A stretch of 64,000 nt of DNA from an uncultured Bacteroides sp. (lineage in GTDB: Bacteria > Bacteroidota > Bacteroidia > Bacteroidales > Bacteroidaceae): contig CALUJC010000002.1 in NCBI GenBank assembly GCA_944320865.1, positions 59,168 to 123,167 of the forward strand, in the 5' to 3' direction. This document shows positions 35,137 to 44,302 of this stretch, one piece after another (the stretch's first letter is position 1; each line of letters opens with the position of its first letter). The notes below the pieces were generated by a model. It had not been told where the DNA came from and searched no databases. It saw nothing but the letters and a program-made list of their open reading frames with translations. The position numbers and the translations under genes were made by a program.

Positions 35137-36456
35137 TTACAAGTCTTTCAGCAGCACCTGCCCTGCACTTTTATAGTATTCCTCCTTGGCCTTCATCAGC
35201 ACCTCCCATTCGTCATTGAACTTCGTTTCCGTATCCATCTTAAAATCTTCCGAGCCTCGTGTGTCCAGACGGTCCAGCAAGATGGCAACATTCAGCTTGC
35301 CGATGTCCATGGATGGCTGGTAAGCTATGTCTTCACTCTTTTCATCGCGGGCTACCTCATGCAGTAGGTTGATTTCTTGCAGTTCGTAAAGGGTTTGCTG
35401 GGTCAGCCGTATAGGGATGCGGTATTCTTCCGATAGCTCTTGGGCGGTGTAGGGGGCTTCATTCTTTTCAAAGCGCTTGGCTATGACAGACATGATGAGG
35501 ATGGCAATGAACTCACGGTATCGGTGGCTCACGTTGCGTGTGTCGGCATCAAAGCTGAATTTGCCGATGTTTTGCCCTGCATACGTCAGCTCTACGCCAA
35601 AGAGGCAAATGGTCCACGACACCTGCAGCCACAACAAGAACAGCGGAAGCGCGGCAAAACTGCCGTAGATGGCATTGTAGCGCGACACCCACAGCTGGCT
35701 GTGTATGTACAGAAACTGGAATGCCTGGTAGGCCGTACCCGCCAGAATGCCCGATATGAGCGCATGCTTCAGCTTCACCTTCGTGTTGGGCATGAAGATG
35801 TATAGGGCGGTAAACATGCACCAGGTCAGCACGTAAGGAATGAGGTTGACCAGAAACTTGCCGATGGGAGCCAGCAGCGTGAAGTCTTCCATGTGTTTCA
35901 CCGTAGTTGTCATGAAAATCGATAATCCGCCCGACACGACAATGAGCACAGGCAACAGCAGGAGCATGGAGAAATAGTCGGTTATCTTGCGGTACATGCT
36001 TCGTGCCTTGTTCACCTGCCAAATGCGGTTGAAGGTGATTTCCATGTTGTTTACCAGGTTGATGACCGACCATAGCAACATCACCAGGCCGATGCCGATA
36101 AAGACCCCGCTTTTGGTTTGCGAAAGGTATGAGTTTACGAATTGCAGAATGATGTCGGTCGTTTCTGTTTGCCCGCCAAGTCCTTTGGCCACCTGGCTCT
36201 CCATCAGGTTGTCAAAGCCGAACCCGCGCGCTATGGCAAACAGTATGGCCAGTATGGGCACAATGGCCAGCAAGGTGCTGTAGGTCAAGGCAGCGGCCTT
36301 ATTGGCCACCCGGTCTTGGGCAAAGCGGGTGATGCACAGGTATACCGTCTTGATGATGTTATACACGGAGTAAGTGGTTTTGGTCACTTCATCTTCCGTG
36401 ATACGCCAAATGTCGTAAGTCAGGAATTTCCAAAGGTAGGCTATACGCTTGTTCAT
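35137..36456 (-). CDS. YihY/BrkB family inner-membrane protein
   Basis: A 439-residue membrane protein. About residues 35-310 are the YihY/virulence factor BrkB domain with around six helices, recognised by ALTYSTLLAIVPILAILFAI, LLWSVINLVNNMEITFN and ISGILAGTAYQAFQFLYI. A cytoplasmic C-terminal extension (about 330-439) contains a winged-helix-like stretch (YTAQELSEEYRIPIRLTQQT). Older annotations call these ribonuclease BN, which is now considered wrong. The true role is unclear. It lies 21 bases downstream of rnpB on the same strand and convergent with ribE. Confidence 0.88.
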   Translation of the reverse strand: MNKRIAYLWKFLTYDIWRITEDEVTKTTYSVYNIIKTVYLCITRFAQDRVANKAAALTYSTLLAIVPILAILFAIARGFGFDNLMESQVAKGLGGQTETTDIILQFVNSYLSQTKSGVFIGIGLVMLLWSVINLVNNMEITFNRIWQVNKARSMYRKITDYFSMLLLLPVLIVVSGGLSIFMTTTVKHMEDFTLLAPIGKFLVNLIPYVLTWCMFTALYIFMPNTKVKLKHALISGILAGTAYQAFQFLYIHSQLWVSRYNAIYGSFAALPLFLLWLQVSWTICLFGVELTYAGQNIGKFSFDADTRNVSHRYREFIAILIMSVIAKRFEKNEAPYTAQELSEEYRIPIRLTQQTLYELQEINLLHEVARDEKSEDIAYQPSMDIGKLNVAILLDRLDTRGSEDFKMDTETKFNDEWEVLMKAKEEYYKSAGQVLLKDL

Positions 36457-36477
36457 GGCAAAGGAAAATTTTTAATG

Positions 36478-36852
36478 AAAAGCAGCCGGCCTGTAAGCCG
36501 GGTTCTGTTCTCGGCCTTTCCGATGGAAAAACCGGGCGCCTGTCATTTATCTGAGCCGCATGTCACCATGTCGGCTTTAGCGGTCTACCCTCCGACTGGA
36601 GCGAGCAACTCTCATAACGTCGGTTTACATGACCTTGCAACTCCCAAGACGCACGGCTCTTATGTCGCCATAAGACCGGTGGGCTCTTACCCCGCCTTCT
36701 CACCCTTGCCGCATGGTGTGCGGCGGTTGTTTTCTTCTGCGTTACTCTATCCTTGCGGACAGCTTTCTGTTAGGAAGTGGGATGCTCTGTGTTGCCCGGA
36801 CTTTCCTCTTGCGCCAATGACACAAGCGACAAGCCGGCCGACTGCTTTATGC
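36478..36852 (-). ncRNA. rnpB: RNase P RNA (bacterial type A)
   Basis: The minus strand holds the universal RNase P core: GAGGAAAGTCCGGGC near the 5' end and ACAGAACCCGGCTTACAGG near the 3' end. The outermost P1 helix pairs AAAGCAGTCGGCC (5') with GGCCGGCTGCTTT (3'), which fixes the ends near 36852 and 36478. Length of about 375 nt is usual. A promoter lies immediately upstream and its predicted start agrees with the 5' end of P1. Confidence 0.96.
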
Positions 36853-36855
36853 CGA

Positions 36856-36886
36856 CAAAGGTAAGCAATATGCTTGGATAAACCAA
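36856..36886 (-). promoter_or_regulatory. rnpB promoter
   Basis: On the minus strand TTGG (36883-36886), a 19-base spacer, and TACCTTTG (36856-36863). The predicted start, about 7 bases on, is at the beginning of helix P1. Confidence 0.65.
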
Positions 36887-37056
36887 TGGGACTGAGAAAA
36901 AAAGCAATGCTGCGGTGCTTTTGTATTTTGAACGAATTGAAAATGTATGTTTTAACACTGAATCATTTTCTGCGTTGATTCAAGATTATCACGTCATTTT
37001 TCATAAAAGAAAAACGCTAACTACTTTATTGTCAGCAATTAGCGTTGTTTACAAGG

Positions 37057-37131
37057 GGTGGCAGATGGGACTCGAACCCACGACATTCAGAACCACAATC
37101 TGACGCTCTAACCAACTGAACTACAGCCACC
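37057..37131 (-). tRNA. tRNA-His (anticodon GTG)
   Basis: A full cloverleaf on the minus strand: acceptor GTGGCTG (from 37130), D-arm GTTCAGTTGGTTAGAGC, anticodon loop TTGTGGT with anticodon GTG, T-arm GGGTTCGAGTCCC. The extra 5' G (position -1, base 37131) and the C73 discriminator (37057), both identity elements of tRNA-His, are encoded. CCA is not encoded. Position 6:67 of the acceptor is a U-U mismatch. Confidence 0.95.
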
Positions 37132-37158
37132 ATGTTAGCGCATTTCTTAAATGCGCTG

Positions 37159-37189
37159 CAAAGGTAAGAATTGTATTTGAAATAGCAAA
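37159..37189 (-). promoter_or_regulatory. tRNA-His promoter
   Basis: On the minus strand TTTG (37186-37189), a 19-base spacer, TACCTTTG (37159-37166). Between it and the tRNA lies a perfect 9-bp hairpin, AGCGCATTT/AAATGCGCT (37137-37157), in the 5' leader. Confidence 0.7.
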
Positions 37190-37197
37190 GAATCTTT

Positions 37198-37235
37198 GAA
37201 AAAAAATAAGGGCGAGTTATTTGTGTCGCCCTTAT
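37198..37235 (-). terminator. Rho-independent terminator after rho
   Basis: A 10-bp stem ATAAGGGCGA (37206-37215) / TCGCCCTTAT (37226-37235), followed on the minus strand by a run of U (37198-37206). It lies 24 bases after the rho stop. Confidence 0.85.
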
Positions 37236-37258
37236 ATGAATGTTGTGATGTTGCTCGT

Positions 37259-39250
37259 TTAACCGTTCATGCTCATTAAGAATTCATCGTTGTCTTTAGT
37301 CTTTTCCAAACGGTCTTTAACAAAATCCATAGCTTCTATGGGGGTCATATCTGCCAGATATTTGCGCAATATCCACATCCGGTCAAGAGTCTGCTTGTCT
37401 TGGAGCAGGTCGTCGCGGCGTGTGCTGGATGCCACGATATTGACAGCTGGGAAAATACGCTTGTTGCTGAGGTTCCGGTCTAATTGTAATTCCATATTGC
37501 CTGTTCCTTTGAATTCCTCGAAAATTACTTCATCCATTTTAGAACCTGTGTCTATCAAGGCTGTAGCCAGTATGGTTAATGATCCGCCTCCCTCAATATT
37601 GCGTGCTGCGCCGAAGAAGCGCTTGGGCTTGTGTAATGCATTGGCATCGACACCTCCGGAAAGAACTTTTCCGGATGCCGGAGATACGGTGTTGTAAGCG
37701 CGTGCCAAGCGAGTAATCGAATCTAAGAAGATTACTACATCATGTCCGCATTCCACCATACGTTTAGCCTTTTCCAGTACAATACCGGCAATTTTCACAT
37801 GCCGTTCAGCTGGTTCGTCAAAGGTAGAAGCAATTACTTCTGCATTGACAGTACGTGCCATGTCGGTTACTTCTTCTGGGCGTTCGTCAATGAGGAGCAT
37901 AATCATGTATACTTCCGGATGATTGGCGGCAATAGCGTTAGCTATATCCTTCATTAAAATGGTTTTACCGGTCTTAGGTTGTGCTACGATAAGTGCACGT
38001 TGTCCTTTCCCGATTGGGGCAAAAAGGTCAACGACACGCGCAGAAAGTGAGTCACTATAGCCACCCTTGCATAACTTGAACTTCTCATCGGGGAAAAGCG
38101 GTGTAAGATGCTCGAAGGGGACACGGTCGCGTACAAAATCGGGATCTCGGCCGTTTATTTTGGATACTTTCACTAGCGGAAAGTATTTCTCTCCTTCTTT
38201 TGGAGGACGTATGACACCTTCTACTACATCACCTGTCTTTAGACCGAATAGTTTGATTTGTGATTGCGATACGTAAATATCATCGGGTGAAGACAGGTAG
38301 TTATAGTCTGATGAACGCAAGAAACCATAGCCGTCTTGCATGATTTCAAGCACTCCGCATCCGTTCAGTATATCATCAAAATCGTATTGCTTTTCGCGTT
38401 CGGTTTGTTGAGGCTGTGTATTAGTACGGCTGGTAGAAATTTCTTCTTCGTCGTTGTTAACTTGGCTTGTCTGTTGTTGATTAGGGCGCTGCTGTTGAAC
38501 TTGACGTTGTTGTGGCTGGTTATTACGGTTGCTGTTGGTATCTTTTCGGATACGTTTTCGGGCTTGTTGAGATTGTTCTGTCGGCGTGATTGCCATTTCG
38601 GCTTTTGTCGCTTCAAATTTGCCAATCAGTTCAGAGGGTAATTCAACCTTGTCAGTAGGTAAATCTTCAATGGGAATGAAATCATCCGTTTCTGATAATG
38701 TAAGATTTTCCTTGTCCGTTTCTGATAGGTCTTGTAACTCGCTTTGTGGCTTGTTTTCGTTTATTAATTCTGTAGATATTGCAGAATCGGTCACTGCAGC
38801 CGTGGCATTTTCTTCAGGGCGAGTTTTGCGTGGACGCCCTCTGCGTTTTTGCGTGGTGGCATTTTCGTTTTCATCTTGTACTTCTACATTGCCATCTTTG
38901 GATATATCTGTTGGGTTCGTTTGCTTTTTCGCTTTATTGTTTTCTACAGTCGTATTATCGTTGTTTTTTTCGTTTGTAGTCGGTTGAGGCTTTTCTGTAA
39001 CTTCTTGTTTTGCTTCTTGATTTTCTTTTTTTGTATTTGTACGTGTGCGTTTTTGCTTTTCGGCCTTACGTTCTTCTTTTTGTTTCTCGGCTGCTACTTT
39101 TTTAGTAGCGCCTACAATGGCTTGTTCATCAAGTATTTTATAAACAAGTTCTTCTTTCTTAAAGGAGTCGGCCTTTTTGATACCTAAGTCTTGAGCGATA
39201 GCTTGTAATTCGGGCAGACTTTTTTCGTTCAGTTGAATAATATTGTACAT
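37259..39250 (-). CDS. rho: Transcription termination factor Rho with long disordered insert
   Basis: Hexameric RNA helicase that terminates transcription, 663 residues compared with 419 in E. coli. Rho_N domain at 1-45, then a long low-complexity linker (about 48-288) rich in Gln, Asn, Lys, Glu and Thr, cold-shock-like RNA-binding domain (about 289-372, from [13 protein letters not shown]), and ATPase (from about 400) with Walker [15 protein letters not shown] (424-431 core), Walker [17 protein letters not shown] and Q-loop [10 protein letters not shown]. The linker contains an AT-hook-like [10 protein letters not shown] (136-145). Such inserts are known in Bacteroides Rho, where the disordered region has been reported to drive phase separation. 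It is transcribed with a long leader. Confidence 0.97.
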   Translation of the reverse strand: MYNIIQLNEKSLPELQAIAQDLGIKKADSFKKEELVYKILDEQAIVGATKKVAAEKQKEERKAEKQKRTRTNTKKENQEAKQEVTEKPQPTTNEKNNDNTTVENNKAKKQTNPTDISKDGNVEVQDENENATTQKRRGRPRKTRPEENATAAVTDSAISTELINENKPQSELQDLSETDKENLTLSETDDFIPIEDLPTDKVELPSELIGKFEATKAEMAITPTEQSQQARKRIRKDTNSNRNNQPQQRQVQQQRPNQQQTSQVNNDEEEISTSRTNTQPQQTEREKQYDFDDILNGCGVLEIMQDGYGFLRSSDYNYLSSPDDIYVSQSQIKLFGLKTGDVVEGVIRPPKEGEKYFPLVKVSKINGRDPDFVRDRVPFEHLTPLFPDEKFKLCKGGYSDSLSARVVDLFAPIGKGQRALIVAQPKTGKTILMKDIANAIAANHPEVYMIMLLIDERPEEVTDMARTVNAEVIASTFDEPAERHVKIAGIVLEKAKRMVECGHDVVIFLDSITRLARAYNTVSPASGKVLSGGVDANALHKPKRFFGAARNIEGGGSLTILATALIDTGSKMDEVIFEEFKGTGNMELQLDRNLSNKRIFPAVNIVASSTRRDDLLQDKQTLDRMWILRKYLADMTPIEAMDFVKDRLEKTKDNDEFLMSMNG

Positions 39251-39522
39251 AACAAAATATGTGTAAAATGATTTTTTCTTTTTTAAGTCAAGAACAAATG
39301 TAAATGTACTATCTCTCCATACGTGAGCTGTGTTTACATTACATATGCTTATACTGTTCGACTTATTTTAAAATTGATTGTTTATTATTTGGGATATTGA
39401 AACGGAAATCGGCCCTTCTTTTTTGCCGCAGCAATGACAGAGTCGAATGTTTCAGCGGTGCAAAAGTAGAATTTTTTTTTTGATTTGCCATATAATATCC
39501 TTTATTTTTCCAGGGAAAGAAC
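39251..39522 (-). promoter_or_regulatory. Long rho leader/upstream region
   Basis: Two minus-strand -7 elements precede rho: TACATTTG (39295-39302) and TACTTTTG (39461-39468). The distal one would give a leader of about 205 bases without any gene. Rho genes in other bacteria have long untranslated leaders that allow autoregulation. Whether that applies here is inference. No known riboswitch is seen. Confidence 0.4.
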
Positions 39523-39530
39523 TATCTTTG
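39523..39530 (+). promoter_or_regulatory. -7 element for the EFR1-type gene
   Basis: TATCTTTG 38 bases before the ATG at 39568. The -33 region is T-rich (TTTATTTTT) but not exact. Confidence 0.5.
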
Positions 39531-39567
39531 CTCTAAGTATGATTAAAAAATAAAAGGATTTGCCTTT

Positions 39568-40401
39568 ATGGAAATAGGTAAGGTTTGTTTGGTTACTTTT
39601 TCTCCAACCCATACTTCTTATCGGATAGGGGAGGCCATTGCCCATGGTATTAAAGGAGGAGAGTTTTTAATAGTAGATTTGACTTTGCATGGTATTGAAC
39701 AAATAAAATTTTCAGAAGATACAATAGTTGTAATTACCGTTCCGGTTTATGGTGGTCATGTTTCCCCTTTGGCTTTGAAGCGTATGGAGGCGCTTGAAGC
39801 TATAAGTTCGCCTACTGTCATAGCTGTAGTATACGGTAATCGTGCCTACGAAAATGCTTTGCAAGAACTTGATTCTTTTGTTTCCACTAGAGGCTTTAAG
39901 GTAATAGCAGGAGGAACCTTTATAGGAGAACATTCTTATAGTACGCCTGCTTATCCTATAGCTAAAGGACGCCCGGACGAGGAAGACTTGCAATATGCAG
40001 AAACTTTTGGTGAAGAAGTCCGTGCTAAAATATGTGCAGCTTCTGCTAGCGATAAATTGTATGGGGTGGATGTGCGTCGTATATTACGTCCTCGTCAACC
40101 ATTTTTCCCGTTGTTTCGTTTTTTGCGGAAAGTCATCAAATTGCGTAAGCAAGGTGTGCTTATGCCACGCGTACCAAAAGTAGATACCGATAAGTGTACA
40201 CATTGTGGCTATTGTGTCAAGCATTGTCCGAACGGAGCTATTGCGGAAGGGGATGAAACCCATACACTTGATGAGCGTTGCATTCATTGCTGTGCGTGTG
40301 TTAAAGGCTGTCCACAACATGCTCGTACATTCGATACACCATTTGCCTCTTTATTGTCCGAATGTTTTTCCAAGCAAAAAGAAAATCGCATCATTTTGTA
40401 A
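39568..40401 (+). CDS. EFR1-type flavodoxin/ferredoxin protein
   Basis: A 277-residue cytoplasmic electron-transfer protein. The N-terminal 150 residues resemble a flavodoxin fold (CLVTFSPTHTSYRIGEAI, ITVPVYGGHVSPLALKRM, VVYGNRAYENAL). The C-terminal 80 carry two 4Fe-4S clusters, CTHCGYCVKHCP and CIHCCACVKGCP. This architecture is annotated as EFR1 family ferrodoxin in anaerobes. Its redox partner is unknown. It has its own promoter and converges on tilS, with 17 bases between their stops. Confidence 0.88.
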   Translation: MEIGKVCLVTFSPTHTSYRIGEAIAHGIKGGEFLIVDLTLHGIEQIKFSEDTIVVITVPVYGGHVSPLALKRMEALEAISSPTVIAVVYGNRAYENALQELDSFVSTRGFKVIAGGTFIGEHSYSTPAYPIAKGRPDEEDLQYAETFGEEVRAKICAASASDKLYGVDVRRILRPRQPFFPLFRFLRKVIKLRKQGVLMPRVPKVDTDKCTHCGYCVKHCPNGAIAEGDETHTLDERCIHCCACVKGCPQHARTFDTPFASLLSECFSKQKENRIIL

Positions 40402-40418
40402 GTATGTAGAGGAATTTG

Positions 40419-41711
40419 TTATATGTCGTTCGGCTTTTGGTGGATAATTTGAATACATAGCACCTTTCGAGTATGTTCATCTATCCGGAAGCGATTGTCG
40501 CTTCTTTCGCCAATTAGCCATACGATATCTTTGCCACTGCATAGTACCCATTGTCGTTCTTTCTGTAAAAGAGAGAATTTGTGGTCAGTTAGGTAATCAC
40601 TTACCTTTTTTTTACCCTTCATGCCGAAGGGAATGAATGTGTCTCCTTGCTCCCATTTGCGTAAAGTCAGGGGATAGGTAATTTTGTCGGCATCTATGCA
40701 TGCTATGGTTTTGTCTTTTGGAATGGTAAAATTTGGTGAATAGATATATTCTTCTATTTTCAAAACGGGCTTCCTATCGTTTTCCGTATGGGACTTCCAT
40801 AATAGAAAATTTCGGTCTTTGATAATTTGAGCTTGTGGAGAAATGAAAATTCTTCCAGATTGTCCATGCAAAGAATGAAAAATATCAGATATTTGTGATG
40901 CGTTGAAACCTTGGGGGTGTAGGAGCTCGAAAAGCAAGGCTTCCGGGGCTGGCTCCTGAAGTAACTTAGTGATACAGATGCCATTTGGAGTGCAAACCCG
41001 GTTTGCCCCTTCTGCAATGCCTTTGTGATAAACTTTAGAAGCCTCGTTAAGGTGTGTAGCGGTCTTGATAATACTGGCTTTGAATGATGGGTTGATTTCT
41101 TCCATTAGAGGAATCAAGTTCAAGCGGATTTTATTTCGTGTATATTCATCTTGCAGGTTTGTCCTATCTGTTACATAAGGTTGAGCGATTTCTTTCAGAT
41201 AGTTGATAATGTCTTGTCGGCTTAGGCAAAGTAATGGGCGCACAATATAGCCATTTTTAGGACGGATGCCTCTTAATCCGTTAATCCCAGTTCCGCGCAA
41301 GAGGTTCAATAAGAACGTTTCCACACTATCATCCATGTGATGAGCTACGGCAATTACGTCTGCTTTTACTTCAATACGAAGTTTTTCAAACCAAGCATAG
41401 CGTAATTCTCGCGCAGCCATTTCGATTGAAATCCGTTGTCGTTTTGCCATTTGTGCTGTGTTGAAGCAGGTGACATGCAGTGGTATATGAAGTTGTTTAC
41501 ACAACTGTTTGACGAAATATTCATCCCGATCGGATTCTTCTCCTCTCAAGCGAAAGTTGCAATGTGCTGCTTCACACGTATATCCTAATGACAAGAGTAT
41601 ACGCAACAAGGATACCGAGTCTGCTCCGCCACTTATTGCCACCAATATTTTCTGGGAAGTAGTAAATAGGTGGTTCTCTCTAATATATTGTTGTACCTTG
41701 TTGAGGTTCAT
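40419..41711 (-). CDS. tilS: tRNA(Ile)-lysidine synthase
   Basis: Modifies C34 of the CAU-anticodon tRNA-Ile to lysidine using ATP and lysine, so that it reads AUA. 430 residues: the PP-loop ATPase domain begins [19 protein letters not shown] (SGGxDS motif), followed by [17 protein letters not shown], the catalytic [21 protein letters not shown], and [16 protein letters not shown]. The C-terminal part includes the TilS C domain ([25 protein letters not shown]). Essential in most bacteria. It lies downstream of the ribosomal protein group on the same strand, behind a terminator. Confidence 0.96.
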   Translation of the reverse strand: MNLNKVQQYIRENHLFTTSQKILVAISGGADSVSLLRILLSLGYTCEAAHCNFRLRGEESDRDEYFVKQLCKQLHIPLHVTCFNTAQMAKRQRISIEMAARELRYAWFEKLRIEVKADVIAVAHHMDDSVETFLLNLLRGTGINGLRGIRPKNGYIVRPLLCLSRQDIINYLKEIAQPYVTDRTNLQDEYTRNKIRLNLIPLMEEINPSFKASIIKTATHLNEASKVYHKGIAEGANRVCTPNGICITKLLQEPAPEALLFELLHPQGFNASQISDIFHSLHGQSGRIFISPQAQIIKDRNFLLWKSHTENDRKPVLKIEEYIYSPNFTIPKDKTIACIDADKITYPLTLRKWEQGDTFIPFGMKGKKKVSDYLTDHKFSLLQKERQWVLCSGKDIVWLIGERSDNRFRIDEHTRKVLCIQIIHQKPNDI

Positions 41712-41809
41712 GTTATAAATTTAGGTCGATTTCGTATCGAAACTAAGTTGTTTCGTATAAGGATTAAATTAATTTTAGCAAGGAATAGGTCTGATTATGG
41801 TGTGGTATT

Positions 41810-41850
41810 AAAAATAGCCCCTTGCCGGAATGAATTTTCTGACAAGGGGC
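41810..41850 (-). terminator. Terminator after the rpmB-rpmG-DUF4295 group
   Basis: Stem GCCCCTTG (41817-41824) / CAAGGGGC (41843-41850). On the minus strand a TATTTTTA stretch follows, partly U-rich. It lies 24 bases after the DUF4295 stop. Confidence 0.7.
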
Positions 41851-41874
41851 ATTATCTTTTTCAAGTAACAAGAA

Positions 41875-42033
41875 TTATTTCTTGAAGAAATCTTGAACTT
41901 TTTCATTAGCTACCATTTGTTCATCGAAGATGTAGGCTCCTGTTTTCGGAGATTTCACCATTCTAATCACCTTTGTATATGCACGGCCTTCTTTAGAACC
42001 TTCGTGCAAACTTGCTACTGTTTTCTTTGCCAT
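41875..42033 (-). CDS. DUF4295 small ribosome-associated-context protein
   Basis: A 52-residue basic protein, MAKKTVASLHEGSKEGRAYT at the start and VQDFFKK at the end, ATG at 42031-42033. It matches the Bacteroidetes DUF4295 family, which is always found beside rpmG and rpmB as here (about 30 bases after rpmG). The size, lysine content and position suggest a ribosome-linked role. It is not a known ribosomal protein and the function is unproven. Confidence 0.85.
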   Translation of the reverse strand: MAKKTVASLHEGSKEGRAYTKVIRMVKSPKTGAYIFDEQMVANEKVQDFFKK

Positions 42034-42064
42034 GGCTACTTATTAAATTATAATGTAACTGTTA

Positions 42065-42253
42065 TTACTTAATTTCTTTGTGGATGGTCATCCTTTTTAG
42101 GATAGGATTGTATTTTTTCAGTTCCAATCTTTCGGGAGTATTTTTTCTGTTCTTCGTCGTAATGTAACGCGAAGTCCCCGGCATACCACTATCCTTGTGT
42201 TCTGTACATTCAAGAATCACTTGTACTCTATTGCCTTTTGCTTTCTTTGCCAT
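42065..42253 (-). CDS. rpmG: 50S ribosomal protein L33
   Basis: A 62-residue basic protein with [15 protein letters not shown], the [19 protein letters not shown] core of L33, and the end KEIK. The zinc cysteine pairs present in some L33 forms are missing (only one Cys), so it is the Cys-minus type, expected to work without zinc. It lies between rpmB (23 bases upstream) and DUF4295. Confidence 0.95.
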   Translation of the reverse strand: MAKKAKGNRVQVILECTEHKDSGMPGTSRYITTKNRKNTPERLELKKYNPILKRMTIHKEIK

Positions 42254-42276
42254 AATGGTAATCTCCTCTTTACTTT

Positions 42277-42537
42277 TTAGCCAATCACTTTAATGCTTTT
42301 CCAATCACAATAACCTTTGGCTACAGCATCTCTCAAGGCTGCATCCAAACCTTTCTTATTAATAATGCGTAAGCCATTAGCGCAAATGCTCAAGCTAATC
42401 CAGCAATCTTGCTCCACATAGTAGAACTTCTTGTTGAACAAGTTCAAATCGAAAGTTCTTTTTGTCCTTCTTTTAGAGTGTGAAACGTTGTTGCCGTTCA
42501 TGGCTTTTTTTCCGGTAATTTGACAAATCTTCGACAT
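42277..42537 (-). CDS. rpmB: 50S ribosomal protein L28
   Basis: An 86-residue L28: [20 protein letters not shown] with the conserved [11 protein letters not shown], and [17 protein letters not shown] near the C-terminus. First gene of the rpmB-rpmG-DUF4295 group. Upstream, a near-consensus -7 (TTACTTTG on the minus strand, about 42591-42598) is the likely promoter. Confidence 0.96.
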   Translation of the reverse strand: MSKICQITGKKAMNGNNVSHSKRRTKRTFDLNLFNKKFYYVEQDCWISLSICANGLRIINKKGLDAALRDAVAKGYCDWKSIKVIG

Positions 42538-42657
42538 TTCTATCTTTATTTTTTAGTTTTAATCTATGTTTATTCCAAACAGAGCGCAAAGTAAGCACTT
42601 TTATCTGTAACAGGCAAATTTTTATTCAAATAATTCGCTGTATAATAGTTTTTTTGC

Positions 42658-43125
42658 TTATCTCAGTTGTTCTCGAAGCATACAAAGGGCTTTTTTTATT
42701 GTTTTTCGCACATTCTCTGTTCTTCCTTCATCACCTTCTTGTTTAAAGAATGATATTTCATTTTTGTAGGCAACGGCAATCCAAATTGTGCCCACTGGTT
42801 TATCGGGAGTTCCTCCACCTGGGCCGGCTATGCCTGAGGTGGCAATGGCACAATCGGTATTCATCAAAGTTTGGACTCCCTGAACCATTTCGGAAACGGT
42901 GTTTTGGCTTACGGCTCCATATCGTTTAAGTGTTTCGGACTTGACATGCAATACGGCCGTTTTTATTTCATTGGAGTAGGCCACAACTCCACCCTTAAAG
43001 CATTCAGAGCTTCCGGGTATGGATGTGACGTATGCGGCAATTCCACCGCCAGTGCAACTCTCGGCCGTAGAAAGGGTCAGTTTTTTTGTTTTAAGTAATG
43101 CATTTATTTCTTCTGCTAATTCCAT
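42658..43125 (-). CDS. CinA-family nicotinamide-nucleotide amidase
   Basis: A stand-alone CinA C-terminal (PncC) domain of 155 residues that deamidates NMN or related nucleotides. Start at 43125 ([20 protein letters not shown]). An in-frame ATG at 43272 would overlap tsaD by 136 bases and adds nothing family-like. Key motifs are [20 protein letters not shown], the serine-lysine-type stretch [15 protein letters not shown], and [23 protein letters not shown]. It is 11 bases after tsaD on the same strand. Confidence 0.92.
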   Translation of the reverse strand: MELAEEINALLKTKKLTLSTAESCTGGGIAAYVTSIPGSSECFKGGVVAYSNEIKTAVLHVKSETLKRYGAVSQNTVSEMVQGVQTLMNTDCAIATSGIAGPGGGTPDKPVGTIWIAVAYKNEISFFKQEGDEGRTENVRKTIKKALCMLREQLR

Positions 43126-43136
43126 TTCTGTTATTT

Positions 43137-44156
43137 TTATAAGGCAACACGTGAATAGGCCGGCGCTTCCATAGGGCAAAAATCCTTGTCTTGGTATTTG
43201 AAGTAGCCGGTAATTGCTATCATGGCTGCATTGTCTGTCGTGTAGCTGAACTTTGGGATGAATATTTTCCAACCATATTTTGTGGCATGTTCTCTGAACG
43301 CATTTCGCAATCCGTTATTGGCAGAAACACCTCCGGCCACGGCAACCTCTTTTATGTGGTATTGTTTGGCGGCCTTGCGCAGTTTATCCATCAGGATGTC
43401 TACGATAGTGGCTTCCAGAGATGCGGCCAAGTCTGTTTTATGATGTTCTACAAAATCAGGGTCTTCTTTCAGCCAATTGCGCAGGGAGTATAAGAATGAT
43501 GTTTTCAGTCCGCTGAAACTATAATCCAACTCTGGTATATGTGGTTTGCTGAAAGTAAAAGCCTTAGGATTTCCTTGGCGTGCCAGTTTGTCGATGATAG
43601 GTCCGCCTGGATATCCCAGTCCCATTACTTTCGAACATTTGTCTATGGCTTCGCCTGCCGCGTCATCAATTGTTTGTCCCAGTATTTCCATGTCATTATA
43701 AGCTTTTACCAGGATGATTTGTGAGTTTCCTCCTGACACGAGCAAGCATAAAAATGGGAATTGGGGTACTTCATTTTCTTCACCCTCAACTTTGATAAAG
43801 TGAGCCAGTACATGCCCCATAAGGTGGTTTACGTCTATCATGGGAATATGCAAAGCCCGGGCAAAACCTTTGGCAAACGATACACCTACCAGCAGAGACC
43901 CCATCAATCCGGGGCCTCGTGTGAAAGCCACGGCGCTCAAATCTTCTTTGGTGATGCCGGCACGTTTAAGTGCTTCGTGCACTACGGGTACGATGTTTTG
44001 TTGATGGGCGCGTGAAGCCAATTCTGGTACTACACCGCCATATGCTTCATGCACGGCTTGGCTGGCCACTACGTTGGACAACAGGTAACCATCCTTGATG
44101 ACGGCGGCCGAAGTATCGTCGCACGACGATTCAATGCCTAAGATTATAGTGCTCAT
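43137..44156 (-). CDS. tsaD: tRNA threonylcarbamoyladenosine transferase TsaD
   Basis: ASKHA-fold metalloenzyme, 339 residues, that transfers the threonylcarbamoyl group to A37 of ANN-decoding tRNAs. Hallmarks are [15 protein letters not shown] at the start, the iron/zinc-binding histidines in [12 protein letters not shown], the phosphate loop [33 protein letters not shown] and the closing [13 protein letters not shown]. Full length. Co-transcribed with the CinA-type gene. Confidence 0.97.
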   Translation of the reverse strand: MSTIILGIESSCDDTSAAVIKDGYLLSNVVASQAVHEAYGGVVPELASRAHQQNIVPVVHEALKRAGITKEDLSAVAFTRGPGLMGSLLVGVSFAKGFARALHIPMIDVNHLMGHVLAHFIKVEGEENEVPQFPFLCLLVSGGNSQIILVKAYNDMEILGQTIDDAAGEAIDKCSKVMGLGYPGGPIIDKLARQGNPKAFTFSKPHIPELDYSFSGLKTSFLYSLRNWLKEDPDFVEHHKTDLAASLEATIVDILMDKLRKAAKQYHIKEVAVAGGVSANNGLRNAFREHATKYGWKIFIPKFSYTTDNAAMIAITGYFKYQDKDFCPMEAPAYSRVAL

Positions 44157-44183
44157 AAATGGTCTATTTAGGTTTTAATGTTG

Positions 44184-44191
44184 CAAAAGTA
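44184..44191 (-). promoter_or_regulatory. tsaD -7 element
   Basis: The minus strand reads TACTTTTG, 28 bases before the tsaD ATG. The -33 half is not clear. It lies 33 bases from the divergent tamB -7 element. Confidence 0.5.
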
Positions 44192-44224
44192 GTGATAAAA
44201 GTAGATTCATAAGGTAATATTCCG

Positions 44225-44232
44225 TATTTTTG
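44225..44232 (+). promoter_or_regulatory. tamB -7 element
   Basis: TATTTTTG matches TAnnTTTG. Transcription would begin near 44239, which bears on the tamB start: no ATG lies in frame between here and the GTG at 44303. Confidence 0.5.
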
Positions 44233-44302
44233 TTGGCTGATTATAAAAATAGCGCTTATCAAGAAACTTAAAAGTACAGTACGTTGGGTTGTCGGTATTG
44301 TA

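Noticed and set aside
36142-36864. 240-codon frame across rnpB
   Set aside because: The region is RNase P RNA with clear core motifs. Any reading frame there is accidental.
43126-43272. Longer start for the CinA-type gene
   Set aside because: The extra 49 residues overlap tsaD and are unlike the family. The 43125 start gives the usual N-terminus.
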